Assembly (NCBI GenBank): GCA_958450865.1
Contig: CAUDNY010000003.1
Location: 186,001 to 250,000 of the forward strand
DNA: 64,000 bases
Source: an uncultured Collinsella sp.
GTDB taxonomy: Bacteria; Actinomycetota; Coriobacteriia; Coriobacteriales; Coriobacteriaceae
Reading direction: 5' to 3'
Within the stretch, counting starts at the first letter, position 1. Each line of letters starts with the position of its first letter. The notes under the pieces were generated by a model. It searched no databases and had not been told where the DNA came from. It was given only the letters and a program-made list of their open reading frames with translations. Positions 50,066 through 57,117 of the stretch are shown here, in pieces. A program made the position numbers and the translations under genes.

Positions 50066-50989
50066 TTACAGCTTGGCGTCGATGTCGACGCTCTGATACG
50101 TAGGGGTCTGCTGGACGTAGAGCTTGATGCCCATGTCGAGCAGCTGGTTGACGTCGGCCTTCTGGGTGGCGTCGAGGAAGACGGAGCTGTCCTTGCCGCC
50201 GACCTGCTCGGCACCGTCGTGGTTGGCGGTGGCGCCCAGGTTGATGGCGTCGAGCTTGTAGCCCTGGCAGAACTGCAGCATCTCGGCCGTGTTGCCAAAG
50301 ACGAACATGACGCGCTCGCCGAGGGTGTTGAGCTTGTCCATCTTGGCGAGGGCACGCTCGACGGTGAAGACGTTCAGGCGCACGCCCTGGGGCTTGGCCA
50401 GCTTAAGAGCGCCCTTCTTGATGTCATCGTTGGCGGCAGCGTTGTCGACGACGATGATGCGCTCGGCCTGGACCTTGGTGGTCCAGGTAAAGACGACCTG
50501 GCCGTGCAGCAGACGGTAGTCAAGACGTGCGAGGACGATCTTGGCGGGACCGGAGCTGTGACGGGACGCCTTAGCCTTCTTGGCGGGAGCCGCGGCGACC
50601 TCGACCGGTGCGTTGGGGTTGGTCAGACCGGTGCGGGCCTCGTTGATGAGGGCCGCGAGCTCGGCGCCCTTGACGGGGGCGGGGCTCATAGCGAGCGTGA
50701 GCGCCAGCGGGATGTTGAAACCGCTGACAACCGTGAACTTCGTGCCGTTCTTGGAAAGCTCGACCATGTTGTTGTTGACCGAGCTACCGAGCATATCGGT
50801 TAGCACATACACGGTGTCGTCCGCGTTGAACGTGGCGATCATAGCCTCAACCTTATTGGTGATGGGCTCCTTGTCGTCACGAGCAAGCGACACGACGTGG
50901 ACGTTCGACACGTCGCCGAGAACCATCTCGAGCGTGTCTTTGGCGCCTGCGGCCAGGCCGCCATGAGATGCGAGAATGATCTGATTCAT
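50066..50989 (-). CDS. PTS mannose-family fused subunit IIAB (system 3)
   Basis: 307 residues. The IIA domain (1-125) carries His9 in LASHGGLAAG and DMLGSSVNNN. A charged Ala/Pro/Lys linker (about 125-148) joins it to the IIB domain with His162 in RLDYRLLHGQV. Phosphate passes from HPr to His9 to His162 to the sugar. GAGGAGG precedes the ATG at 50989. First gene of the operon; the promoter region carries the TATAACGTCTT motif. Confidence 0.95.
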   Translation of the reverse strand: MNQIILASHGGLAAGAKDTLEMVLGDVSNVHVVSLARDDKEPITNKVEAMIATFNADDTVYVLTDMLGSSVNNNMVELSKNGTKFTVVSGFNIPLALTLAMSPAPVKGAELAALINEARTGLTNPNAPVEVAAAPAKKAKASRHSSGPAKIVLARLDYRLLHGQVVFTWTTKVQAERIIVVDNAAANDDIKKGALKLAKPQGVRLNVFTVERALAKMDKLNTLGERVMFVFGNTAEMLQFCQGYKLDAINLGATANHDGAEQVGGKDSSVFLDATQKADVNQLLDMGIKLYVQQTPTYQSVDIDAKL

Positions 50990-51015
50990 CTTGCCTCCTC
51001 CTTTTCGTTATGGTC

Positions 51016-51035
51016 ATTATAACGTCTTATACGTT
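51016..51035 (-). promoter_or_regulatory. promoter -10 box and operator-like palindrome of PTS operon 3
   Basis: On the minus strand a perfect TATAAT is at 51016-51021 with no strong -35 box. AACGT-N5-ACGTT (51021-51035) is palindromic and overlaps it. TATAACGTCTT (51018-51028) is shared exactly with 44990-45000. Confidence 0.6.
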
Positions 51036-51172
51036 GCTTATATTGCTAATTAGTATAAAGACCGTTCGCGGGTGAAAATCGACCGTTGACGGGTTTAACG
51101 TACTTGAAACGTTGGAGCCGAGCAGGCCAGCGCTGGCTGGATAACCCCAGGTCAACCGCCGCGCGCAATCCC

Positions 51173-52255
51173 CTATCGCACGAAGTACCAGGGGCTTTCC
51201 TGCACGGTGGGCTCCAGTGCAATGCCCGTGCGCTCGCGGAACAGATCCATGTCCTGCGATTTCTCCGTCCACCACGCGTTGGGCTTAAAGGTCATGCTCT
51301 CAACGACATGACCGACAAACACACTGTTGCGCAGCTTGGAGAAGTCGGTGTTCATGATCAGGATGGACGCGAGCACCAAAACGATGCCCAGGACTTTGAT
51401 CGCGCCGGCCGGCTCGGCATAGACACCAATGCCGACCAGAACGGTCGCCACGGTTTCGAACGAAGCCACGACTGGCACCTTCGACGTCTCAAGATCCATC
51501 GAAAGGCCCTGCATATAGAAGATGTACGCAAGAGCCGTCGGAATAAAGCCAAAGCCCGCGAACAGCAGAATGAGCTGCGGGGACATTGCCGCGGCCATAT
51601 CGGACCACGGAGCCGAAAGCACTGCCATAAAGCATCCGCCAAAGACAAAGCCCCAAAACGTCACCGCCAGCGGGTGCAGCGTCTTGGTGGCCATGCGGCT
51701 GAACACCGCCAGCAGCGCACCGCAAAGGCCTGCAATCACACCCGACGCGACGCCCCAAGCCGAGAAATGGAAACCGGACAGGTCGCCACTCGTCACCGCG
51801 AGCACACAACCCACAATGTTAAAGACGATGGCGACGAGCTTGTTGGGGGTCACGTCCTCGCGATAAAGCACGCGGCCGAACATGACGCCAAACACCGGCG
51901 AGGTGTAGAGCAGCACCGAGGCCGTGGACATGCCCACCTCGCCCATGCACTCGTAATAGCAGGTGTTGGCGACGGCTAAACCGACGATACCGACAAGCGC
52001 GCAGGGAACAAGCTCTTTAGGGCTTGCCTTGAACAGCGTCATGGGACCCGAGGCTTTTCCCTCACGAGCACCTCCCTGGCAACCCATAAATGCCAAAACC
52101 GGAGCCATTAAGACGGCACCCGACAACAGACGAAAGGCCGCCATGCTCTGAGACGAAACGCCCAGGGCCGATATTCCGTTAACAAAGATTCCGATGGTGC
52201 CCCACATAAGCGCGGCGATCAGCACCAGCACATAGCCCACATTACTTCTCTTCAA
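51173..52255 (-). CDS. EamA family (DMT) transporter
   Basis: About 360 residues, ten membrane helices in two EamA halves (VLVLIAALMWGTIGIFVNGI; ALAYIFYMQGLSMDLETSKV in the second). A start at TTG (52255, giving KRSNVGYVLVL) is preferred because GAGGAGG lies 5 bases before it. The ATG at 52291 has no ribosome site. It has a C-terminal extension of about 50 residues (ESMTFKPNAWWTEKSQDMDL). CGTTATA repeats upstream (52296-52311) suggest common control with PTS operon 3. The substrate is unknown. Confidence 0.83.
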   Translation of the reverse strand: MKRSNVGYVLVLIAALMWGTIGIFVNGISALGVSSQSMAAFRLLSGAVLMAPVLAFMGCQGGAREGKASGPMTLFKASPKELVPCALVGIVGLAVANTCYYECMGEVGMSTASVLLYTSPVFGVMFGRVLYREDVTPNKLVAIVFNIVGCVLAVTSGDLSGFHFSAWGVASGVIAGLCGALLAVFSRMATKTLHPLAVTFWGFVFGGCFMAVLSAPWSDMAAAMSPQLILLFAGFGFIPTALAYIFYMQGLSMDLETSKVPVVASFETVATVLVGIGVYAEPAGAIKVLGIVLVLASILIMNTDFSKLRNSVFVGHVVESMTFKPNAWWTEKSQDMDLFRERTGIALEPTVQESPWYFVR

Positions 52256-52295
52256 CGCAGCCTCCTCGGTATTATTTCCAATATGTTTCATGCTA

Positions 52296-52311
52296 CGTTA
52301 TAGTCGTTATA
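52296..52311. promoter_or_regulatory. tandem CGTTATA motifs upstream of the EamA gene
   Basis: CGTTATAGTCGTTATA contains two CGTTATA copies 9 bases apart, the complement of the TATAACG core seen at 44990 and 51018. Confidence 0.45.
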
Positions 52312-52412
52312 TACATTTATCAAGACACAAATCGGCGAACGGGAAATCTCTTGAAACAAGGAGTGTCCCAAACTGCCAGCAGAAAGGGAACGTCCCCAAG
52401 TGCCGCTCTAGC

Positions 52413-52479
52413 AGTTGCGGTGAAATAGTTCTCAAATAGAGGCCTCACACCCCCAAACAGGAACTATTCCACCGCAACT
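52413..52479. repeat. AGTTGCGGTG palindromic repeat
   Basis: AGTTGCGGTGAAATAGTTCT and GGAACTATTCCACCGCAACT are imperfect inverted arms around a 27-base centre. It may also help end transcription of the SIS gene to its right on the minus strand. Confidence 0.7.
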
Positions 52480-52515
52480 TATGAGGGATATTGGGCTGTT
52501 AGGCCACTCTATCCC

Positions 52516-53508
52516 TTAGTAATCAAGCTTCCACATGTAGCGGCGCGTCATGTAGTCCTTGTGGGTGACGGCAGAGAGCGCGCGCATGTAGACGTTGTTG
52601 AGGATCGGGGCGAAGATCAGGTGGTTGAAGTACTCGCTCACGCTGTCCTTGATGTCGTTGAGGCCGAGCTCCTTGGCGTCGAGCTGGTAGACGCGCTCGC
52701 CACCGTACTGGTTGACGAAGCGGATGCCGCGCTCGTCGTTGCAGCGGCTACGGCCGACGCTGATGAGCTGGAACAGCGAGGTGCGCTTGTCCAGGATCTC
52801 GAAGGGGCCGTGGAAGAAGTCGCAGGTGTTGATGGTGCAGGAGTCGATCTGCAGCATCTCCTGCACGTTGCAGATGCTAAAGACGTAGGCGGCACCAAAA
52901 AGCGGGCCCTGAGCCATGACGTTGATGCAGGGCTTGTCGGCGTTCTGCTCGGCCCACTTGGCAGCAAGCGGACGGGTGTACTCGACGGCCTTTCGATAGA
53001 TGGGGTCGACCAAGTCGAAAGCGGCCATAGCGGTCTCGTACTCGGCATAGCCCTCAGTCTGCTGCGTAAGCTCCATGGCGATCATGGTCACGACGGCGGA
53101 GTTGGTACGACCCATGCAGGACTCGTCGACGGCCAGGCTGTCGTACTGGATCTTGTAGTCGCAGACCTCGGTGAGGCCGGACTCGTCAACATAGATGGCG
53201 ATGGTGCTGGCGCCGTGGTCCTTGGCGACCTGGGCGGCGACGATGGTCTCCTTGGTGCCGCGCATGGACACGACGACGGCCAGGGTGTTCTCGTTGACGT
53301 AGGCAGGGGTTGCGTGCACGAACTCGTTGCTGGTGTAGCTGGAACTCACGACCTGCGTGGCCTCGTGCTCCATAAAGTACTGGGCAGGATAGTTGCCGCC
53401 GTTGGATCCACCGGCGCCAATCCACACGACGCGCTTGATGCCGCCCTTGTCTGCCTTGTCAGCCAAAACCTGGGAGACGACATCCTTAACCTGTTCCTGA
53501 GTAGTCAT
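52516..53508 (-). CDS. SIS-domain sugar isomerase/deglycase (system 4), altered GExxHGP motif
   Basis: 330 residues. KRVVWIGAGGSNGGNYPAQY and VVVSMRGTKETIVAAQVAK form the first SIS site, and RRYMWKLDY the C-terminus, as in the other three. The second-site motif reads NTCDFFHGPFEI: the Glu found in the other members (GEYFHGP or AEFFHGT) is Asp here. The gene is divergent from a GntR gene across a 206-base region with operator-like repeats. A different substrate, or a binding rather than catalytic role, is possible. Confidence 0.82.
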   Translation of the reverse strand: MTTQEQVKDVVSQVLADKADKGGIKRVVWIGAGGSNGGNYPAQYFMEHEATQVVSSSYTSNEFVHATPAYVNENTLAVVVSMRGTKETIVAAQVAKDHGASTIAIYVDESGLTEVCDYKIQYDSLAVDESCMGRTNSAVVTMIAMELTQQTEGYAEYETAMAAFDLVDPIYRKAVEYTRPLAAKWAEQNADKPCINVMAQGPLFGAAYVFSICNVQEMLQIDSCTINTCDFFHGPFEILDKRTSLFQLISVGRSRCNDERGIRFVNQYGGERVYQLDAKELGLNDIKDSVSEYFNHLIFAPILNNVYMRALSAVTHKDYMTRRYMWKLDY

Positions 53509-53548
53509 CGCGCATCAGCCTTTCTTCTCGTTTGATGCTCATCACAGG

Positions 53549-53708
53549 CATACAAGTTACATACATGTTTTAGTTATGTCGACTAGTTGTATGCTATATT
53601 TGTCTTAGAAATTTTGCTGGTAAGGTTTTCGGCAATCCATTACCAGCGGTTTTGTTGTCATGTTGGATACATGCTTGGTTCGGTAAGCATACAGGTTAGA
53701 TACAGGTT
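53549..53708. promoter_or_regulatory. divergent regulatory region with CATACA-GTTA repeats
   Basis: 53549-53569 (CATACAAGTTACATACATG, then TT) and 53688-53708 (CATACAGGTTAGATACAGG, then TT) agree at 18 of 21 positions. An inverted partial copy (AGTTGTATG) is at about 53585-53593 and a related GGATACATGCTTG at about 53665-53677. They bracket the promoters of the SIS gene (minus) and GntR gene (plus), as expected for sites of the GntR protein. Confidence 0.65.
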
Positions 53709-53714
53709 GATCGA

Positions 53715-54437
53715 ATGAGCACTTCGTCGAAAAAGAACTTGGCCCAATACGAACGCTTGGCGGGTACGCTGCGCGACCGCATCGCCGCCGGCACCTACGC
53801 TCGTGGAGACAAGCTGCCGTCCGAGATGGAGCTCATGGACGAATCGGGCCTGTCGCGCAGCACCGTGCGCCACGCGCTTAAGGTGCTCGTCGATGAGGGC
53901 CTGGTTCGCACCGAGCGCGGGCGCGGTGCCTTTGTGGCCGACACGCCGGCGCTTCACGAGAACAACCTGGTGTTTTCGAGCTACACGGCACAGGTCCAGG
54001 ACCAAGGCATGAAGCCCACCACGCGCACCGTGGACTCGGGCTTTGCCAAGGCCGCGGGCAATGTGGCCAAGTTCTTCGATGCCGCCGCGGGCAGCAAGCT
54101 CGTCAAACTTGTCCGCCTGCGCTACCTGGACGACGCGCCGCTGTGCCTGGAGACCACCTACCTGCCGCCAAGCTTCGAGACGCTCATCGATCGCGATATC
54201 AACGGTTCGCTCTACGCCACGCTGCGACAGGAGTTCCATCGCGCACCGGCGCAGGGGCATAAGACCTTTGAGGTGTGCTATGCCTCGCAAAACGAGGCGT
54301 TTTTGCTCAACGTCGAGCGCGGGCAGGCGCTGATCCTAATCACCGACTACGTCTACGACACCGACGGCCGCCCGCTCCACGTCTCCAAGCGCATCCAACG
54401 AACCGACCGCGCCAAATACACCGAGCCCATCGGCTAA
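53715..54437 (+). CDS. GntR/UTRA transcriptional regulator (system 4)
   Basis: 240 residues. Winged helix KNLAQYERLAGTLRDRIAAG, then GDKLPSEMELMDESGLSRST and VRHALKVLVDEGLVRTERGR; UTRA domain to the end (FEVCYASQNEAFLLNVERGQ). Divergent from the 52516 SIS gene, with repeated motifs between. The ribosome site is weak (AGG 8 bases before the ATG). Likely represses both genes until a sugar-phosphate ligand binds. Confidence 0.9.
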   Translation: MSTSSKKNLAQYERLAGTLRDRIAAGTYARGDKLPSEMELMDESGLSRSTVRHALKVLVDEGLVRTERGRGAFVADTPALHENNLVFSSYTAQVQDQGMKPTTRTVDSGFAKAAGNVAKFFDAAAGSKLVKLVRLRYLDDAPLCLETTYLPPSFETLIDRDINGSLYATLRQEFHRAPAQGHKTFEVCYASQNEAFLLNVERGQALILITDYVYDTDGRPLHVSKRIQRTDRAKYTEPIG

Positions 54438-54473
54438 CCTGCCAAAATAAACCTGTCCCTAAATGGTAGGTTT
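54436..54473. repeat. AACCTGCCAAAAT/GGTAGGTTT hairpin repeat overlapping the GNAT gene end
   Basis: AACCTGCCA and TGGTAGGTT pair around CCTGTCCC. Same family as 36808-36845 and 47059-47093. The 54459 gene's last codons and stop lie in its right arm. Confidence 0.75.
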
Positions 54474-55049
54474 GGGGAGGTCGGGGAACCAGGTTGGTTT
54501 GGGTTGGTTGGGGACGCGTTCGGCCAGGACCAGCTCCATCCAGCACATGTCGTACCAGCGGCCGAACTTTTGGGCGCAGCGATCGAAGGCGCCCACCAGG
54601 CGATACCCCATATGGGCATGGAAGTCCTGGCTGTTGTGCGTCAGGTACTCGTCGTCCTTGTCGTGCGGCACGGCGATGAGGGCGCACATGTTGGTGATGC
54701 CCATCGCGACCAGGCACTGCTTGAGCGCATCGTGCAGCTTGCGGCCCAGCCCGCCATGGCGCACATCGCGTGCCAGGTAGATCGACGTCTCGACCGACCA
54801 GTCGTATGCCTCGCGGCTGTTAAGCGCGCTCACATAGGCATAGCCTACCGGACGCCCATCCAGCTCCATCACCAGATACGGATAGCGCTTGAGTGTACGC
54901 TCGATACGCCCGGTGAACTCCTCAACGCTCGGCACCTCGTATTCGCAGGTAATCGCCGTCTGGCGCACATATGGCTCATAGATGGCAAGCAACGCCGGCG
55001 CATCGTCGGGCGTCGCCAGGCGAATCGTCGGCTCGGACATCTCGGTCAT
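54459..55049 (-). CDS. GNAT family N-acetyltransferase (phosphinothricin-acetyltransferase-like)
   Basis: 196 residues. The acetyl-CoA loop reads RDVRHGGLGRKLHDAL (R-x-x-x-x-x-G-x-G), with IRLATPDDAPALLAIYEPYV at the N-terminus and HAHMGYRLVGAFDRCAQKFG, WYDMCWMEL near the end, as in PAT-like acetyltransferases. It would acetylate a small amine; the substrate is unknown. The ATG at 55049 follows GAGAAGGG. The last seven codons and the stop lie in a dispersed hairpin repeat, so the C-terminus (LPKPTI) is derived from the repeat. Confidence 0.87.
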   Translation of the reverse strand: MTEMSEPTIRLATPDDAPALLAIYEPYVRQTAITCEYEVPSVEEFTGRIERTLKRYPYLVMELDGRPVGYAYVSALNSREAYDWSVETSIYLARDVRHGGLGRKLHDALKQCLVAMGITNMCALIAVPHDKDDEYLTHNSQDFHAHMGYRLVGAFDRCAQKFGRWYDMCWMELVLAERVPNQPKPTWFPDLPKPTI

Positions 55050-55071
55050 ACAACCCTTCTCCCTCAAAAGC

Positions 55072-55111
55072 AAAGGCCGCCCTGCGCCAAACCCAGGCGT
55101 AGGACGGCCCT
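55072..55111 (-). terminator. terminator after the threonine aldolase gene
   Basis: Minus strand AGGGCCGTCCTACGCC and GGCGCAGGGCGGCCTTT form an imperfect long stem, followed by GCTTTTGAG. Confidence 0.7.
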
Positions 55112-55126
55112 CGTCATTGCATCAAG

Positions 55127-56152
55127 CTACAGGACAGCCGCCAACGCGTCGATGTCCTCCTGCGTCGTGGCCCAGCTGGTGCAAAAGCGCACCACCGTAT
55201 GGGTCTCGTCGTACTTTTCCCAGTACTCGATCGAAGCATGCTCACGAATGCGGGCCATATCCTCGTTGGGCAGAATCACAAACTGCTGGTTTGTGGGCGT
55301 CTCCAAGAAGAACTGGTAGCCGCGCTCGTGCAGCACTCGACGAAGCGCCTGAGCCGTCTCGATCGCCTGGCGACCAATCTCAAAATACAGGCCGTCGGTA
55401 AAGAGCGCCTCAAACTGCACGCCCGTCAGGCGACCCTTGGCCAACAGCGCGCCGTGCTGCTTAATGCGCGGAATGGGATGCGCCGGAGCGTGCATGCCGC
55501 AAAACACCACGGCCTCGCCGCAAAGCGCGCCGCACTTGGTGCCGCCGATGTAGAACGCGTCGCACAGCTGCGCCAGCTCGGGCAGGGTAATGTCGCACTC
55601 ATCGGCCGCCAGCGCATAGGCCAGGCGGGCGCCATCCACAAACAGCGGAATCTCGCGCTTCTGGCACACCGCATGGATTGCCGCGAGCTCAGCCTTGGAG
55701 TACAGCGTGCCGTACTCGGTCGACAGGCTCACATACACGGCGCCCGGAAACACCATGTGCTCACAGCTCTCGTTTTCGTAGAACACTTGGATATAGTTTT
55801 CGAGATCCTCGGCGTGCATCTTGCCCTCGTAGCCGGGGATGGTGAGCACCTTGTGGCCGCCAAACTCGATGGCGCCCGCCTCGTGGCAAGCGACATGGCC
55901 GGTCTCGGCGGCAACGACGCCCTCGTAGGGCGCGAGCAGCATGTCAATCACCGTCGCGTTGGCCTGCGTGCCGCCCACCAGCAAGAACACGTCGGCATCG
56001 GGGGCCTGACAGGCCTCGCGAATCAGCTGCTTGGCACGCTCGGTGTGCGCATCGGTACCGTAGCCGGGCTGTGGCTCCATGTTGGTATCGACGAGCGCCT
56101 GCAGCACTGCCGGATGAGCACCGTGGGAATAGTCGTTGTTGAACGCGAGCAT
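55127..56152 (-). CDS. low-specificity L-threonine aldolase
   Basis: 341 residues of the beta-eliminating lyase/aldolase PLP family. LLVGGTQANATVI binds the PLP phosphate, FVDGARLAYAL carries the Asp and Arg of the pocket, and FYIGGTKCGAL holds the Schiff-base Lys. It would split threonine or allo-threonine to glycine and acetaldehyde. The N-terminus is short (MLAFNNDYSHGAHPAVLQAL), as in the actinobacterial branch. No ribosome site as strong as its neighbours' is seen (GAGAGG 6 bases upstream). Confidence 0.9.
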   Translation of the reverse strand: MLAFNNDYSHGAHPAVLQALVDTNMEPQPGYGTDAHTERAKQLIREACQAPDADVFLLVGGTQANATVIDMLLAPYEGVVAAETGHVACHEAGAIEFGGHKVLTIPGYEGKMHAEDLENYIQVFYENESCEHMVFPGAVYVSLSTEYGTLYSKAELAAIHAVCQKREIPLFVDGARLAYALAADECDITLPELAQLCDAFYIGGTKCGALCGEAVVFCGMHAPAHPIPRIKQHGALLAKGRLTGVQFEALFTDGLYFEIGRQAIETAQALRRVLHERGYQFFLETPTNQQFVILPNEDMARIREHASIEYWEKYDETHTVVRFCTSWATTQEDIDALAAVL

Positions 56153-56197
56153 GGCAATCCTCTCTAGCCGGGCATGGGCCCGATGATTTAAACGCCG

Positions 56198-57061
56198 CTA
56201 TTGTACGCCGCCCGGATAGGCAATGCGCGCGGCAAGGCACTCAAGTGCCAGCACCAGGGCAAAGCCGCAGCTCACGTCAGTCAAAAAGTGCGCACCGATC
56301 ACAATGCGGCCAAAGGCGACGAGCGCCGCAACCGCAGCCGCCGTCCAAAAGACCACGCGACGGCGCGACGGCTTTTCTTTAAAGGACGCCGCAGGAAGCC
56401 CGGCAAGCATAAGACCGATCGCCGCGTGCGCCGTGTGTCCGCTCGCAAACGACTTAAAGCCGTCCTTGATTACGCCGGCCGCAATATAGCTCCACTTGTC
56501 GGGGTTGCCAATCACCCACCACGGCTGAAAATTGAGCCCCGGCGTGACCTCGATCACGCGCATGCGCGGGCGCGACCACAGCGGCTTGACAACCACGTTG
56601 AGGATGATGGCCTGAGCGACCCACACGGCAAGCACCATCAGCGCCCAGCGCGTGAGCTCGTCGGAGTCGGTGTCGCGCGTGAGGCGATAGACGACAAGGT
56701 TGGCAGCGATGACCAGCACAAACGTCAGCACCAACTGGACAGCGATGAGTTTGCCGCCAACCTTCAGGGACGAGACGATCTCGTAGCCGGCCAGGCCAAC
56801 GTTGACGAGGATGCCGAGCACGGCGAGCCATTTGCTCCCCCTGGAGTCGGGACGCACCGCGCGCACGAGCATGACGCCCGCGATACTCGCCGTCAGCTCG
56901 AACGGCAGCTCGCCAGCGGCCTCGATAAAGCGACCGTACATGCTGCCGATATTGAAGAGCGCGCTCGAGATCTGATAATCGAAGAAACTGCCCACGCCCA
57001 GACAAAGGCACAGGACAACCGCGATCATGGCGACATCTTTCTTATAGATGTATCCGAACAT
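56198..57061 (-). CDS. PAP2 family phosphatase
   Basis: 287 residues, six membrane helices. PAP2 motifs: KPLWSRPRMRV (motif 1), SFASGHTAHA (motif 2, His), GRIVIGAHFLTDV (motif 3, His and Asp). Family members dephosphorylate lipid phosphates such as undecaprenyl pyrophosphate or phosphatidic acid at the membrane. The ATG at 57061 follows GAAAGGA. It could recycle the peptidoglycan lipid carrier. Confidence 0.88.
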   Translation of the reverse strand: MFGYIYKKDVAMIAVVLCLCLGVGSFFDYQISSALFNIGSMYGRFIEAAGELPFELTASIAGVMLVRAVRPDSRGSKWLAVLGILVNVGLAGYEIVSSLKVGGKLIAVQLVLTFVLVIAANLVVYRLTRDTDSDELTRWALMVLAVWVAQAIILNVVVKPLWSRPRMRVIEVTPGLNFQPWWVIGNPDKWSYIAAGVIKDGFKSFASGHTAHAAIGLMLAGLPAASFKEKPSRRRVVFWTAAAVAALVAFGRIVIGAHFLTDVSCGFALVLALECLAARIAYPGGVQ

Positions 57062-57117
57062 GCTTTCCTTTCGATGAGGTCAGATTGCCCAAATGGGGCG
57101 TTTGCAGCGTCGACCCA

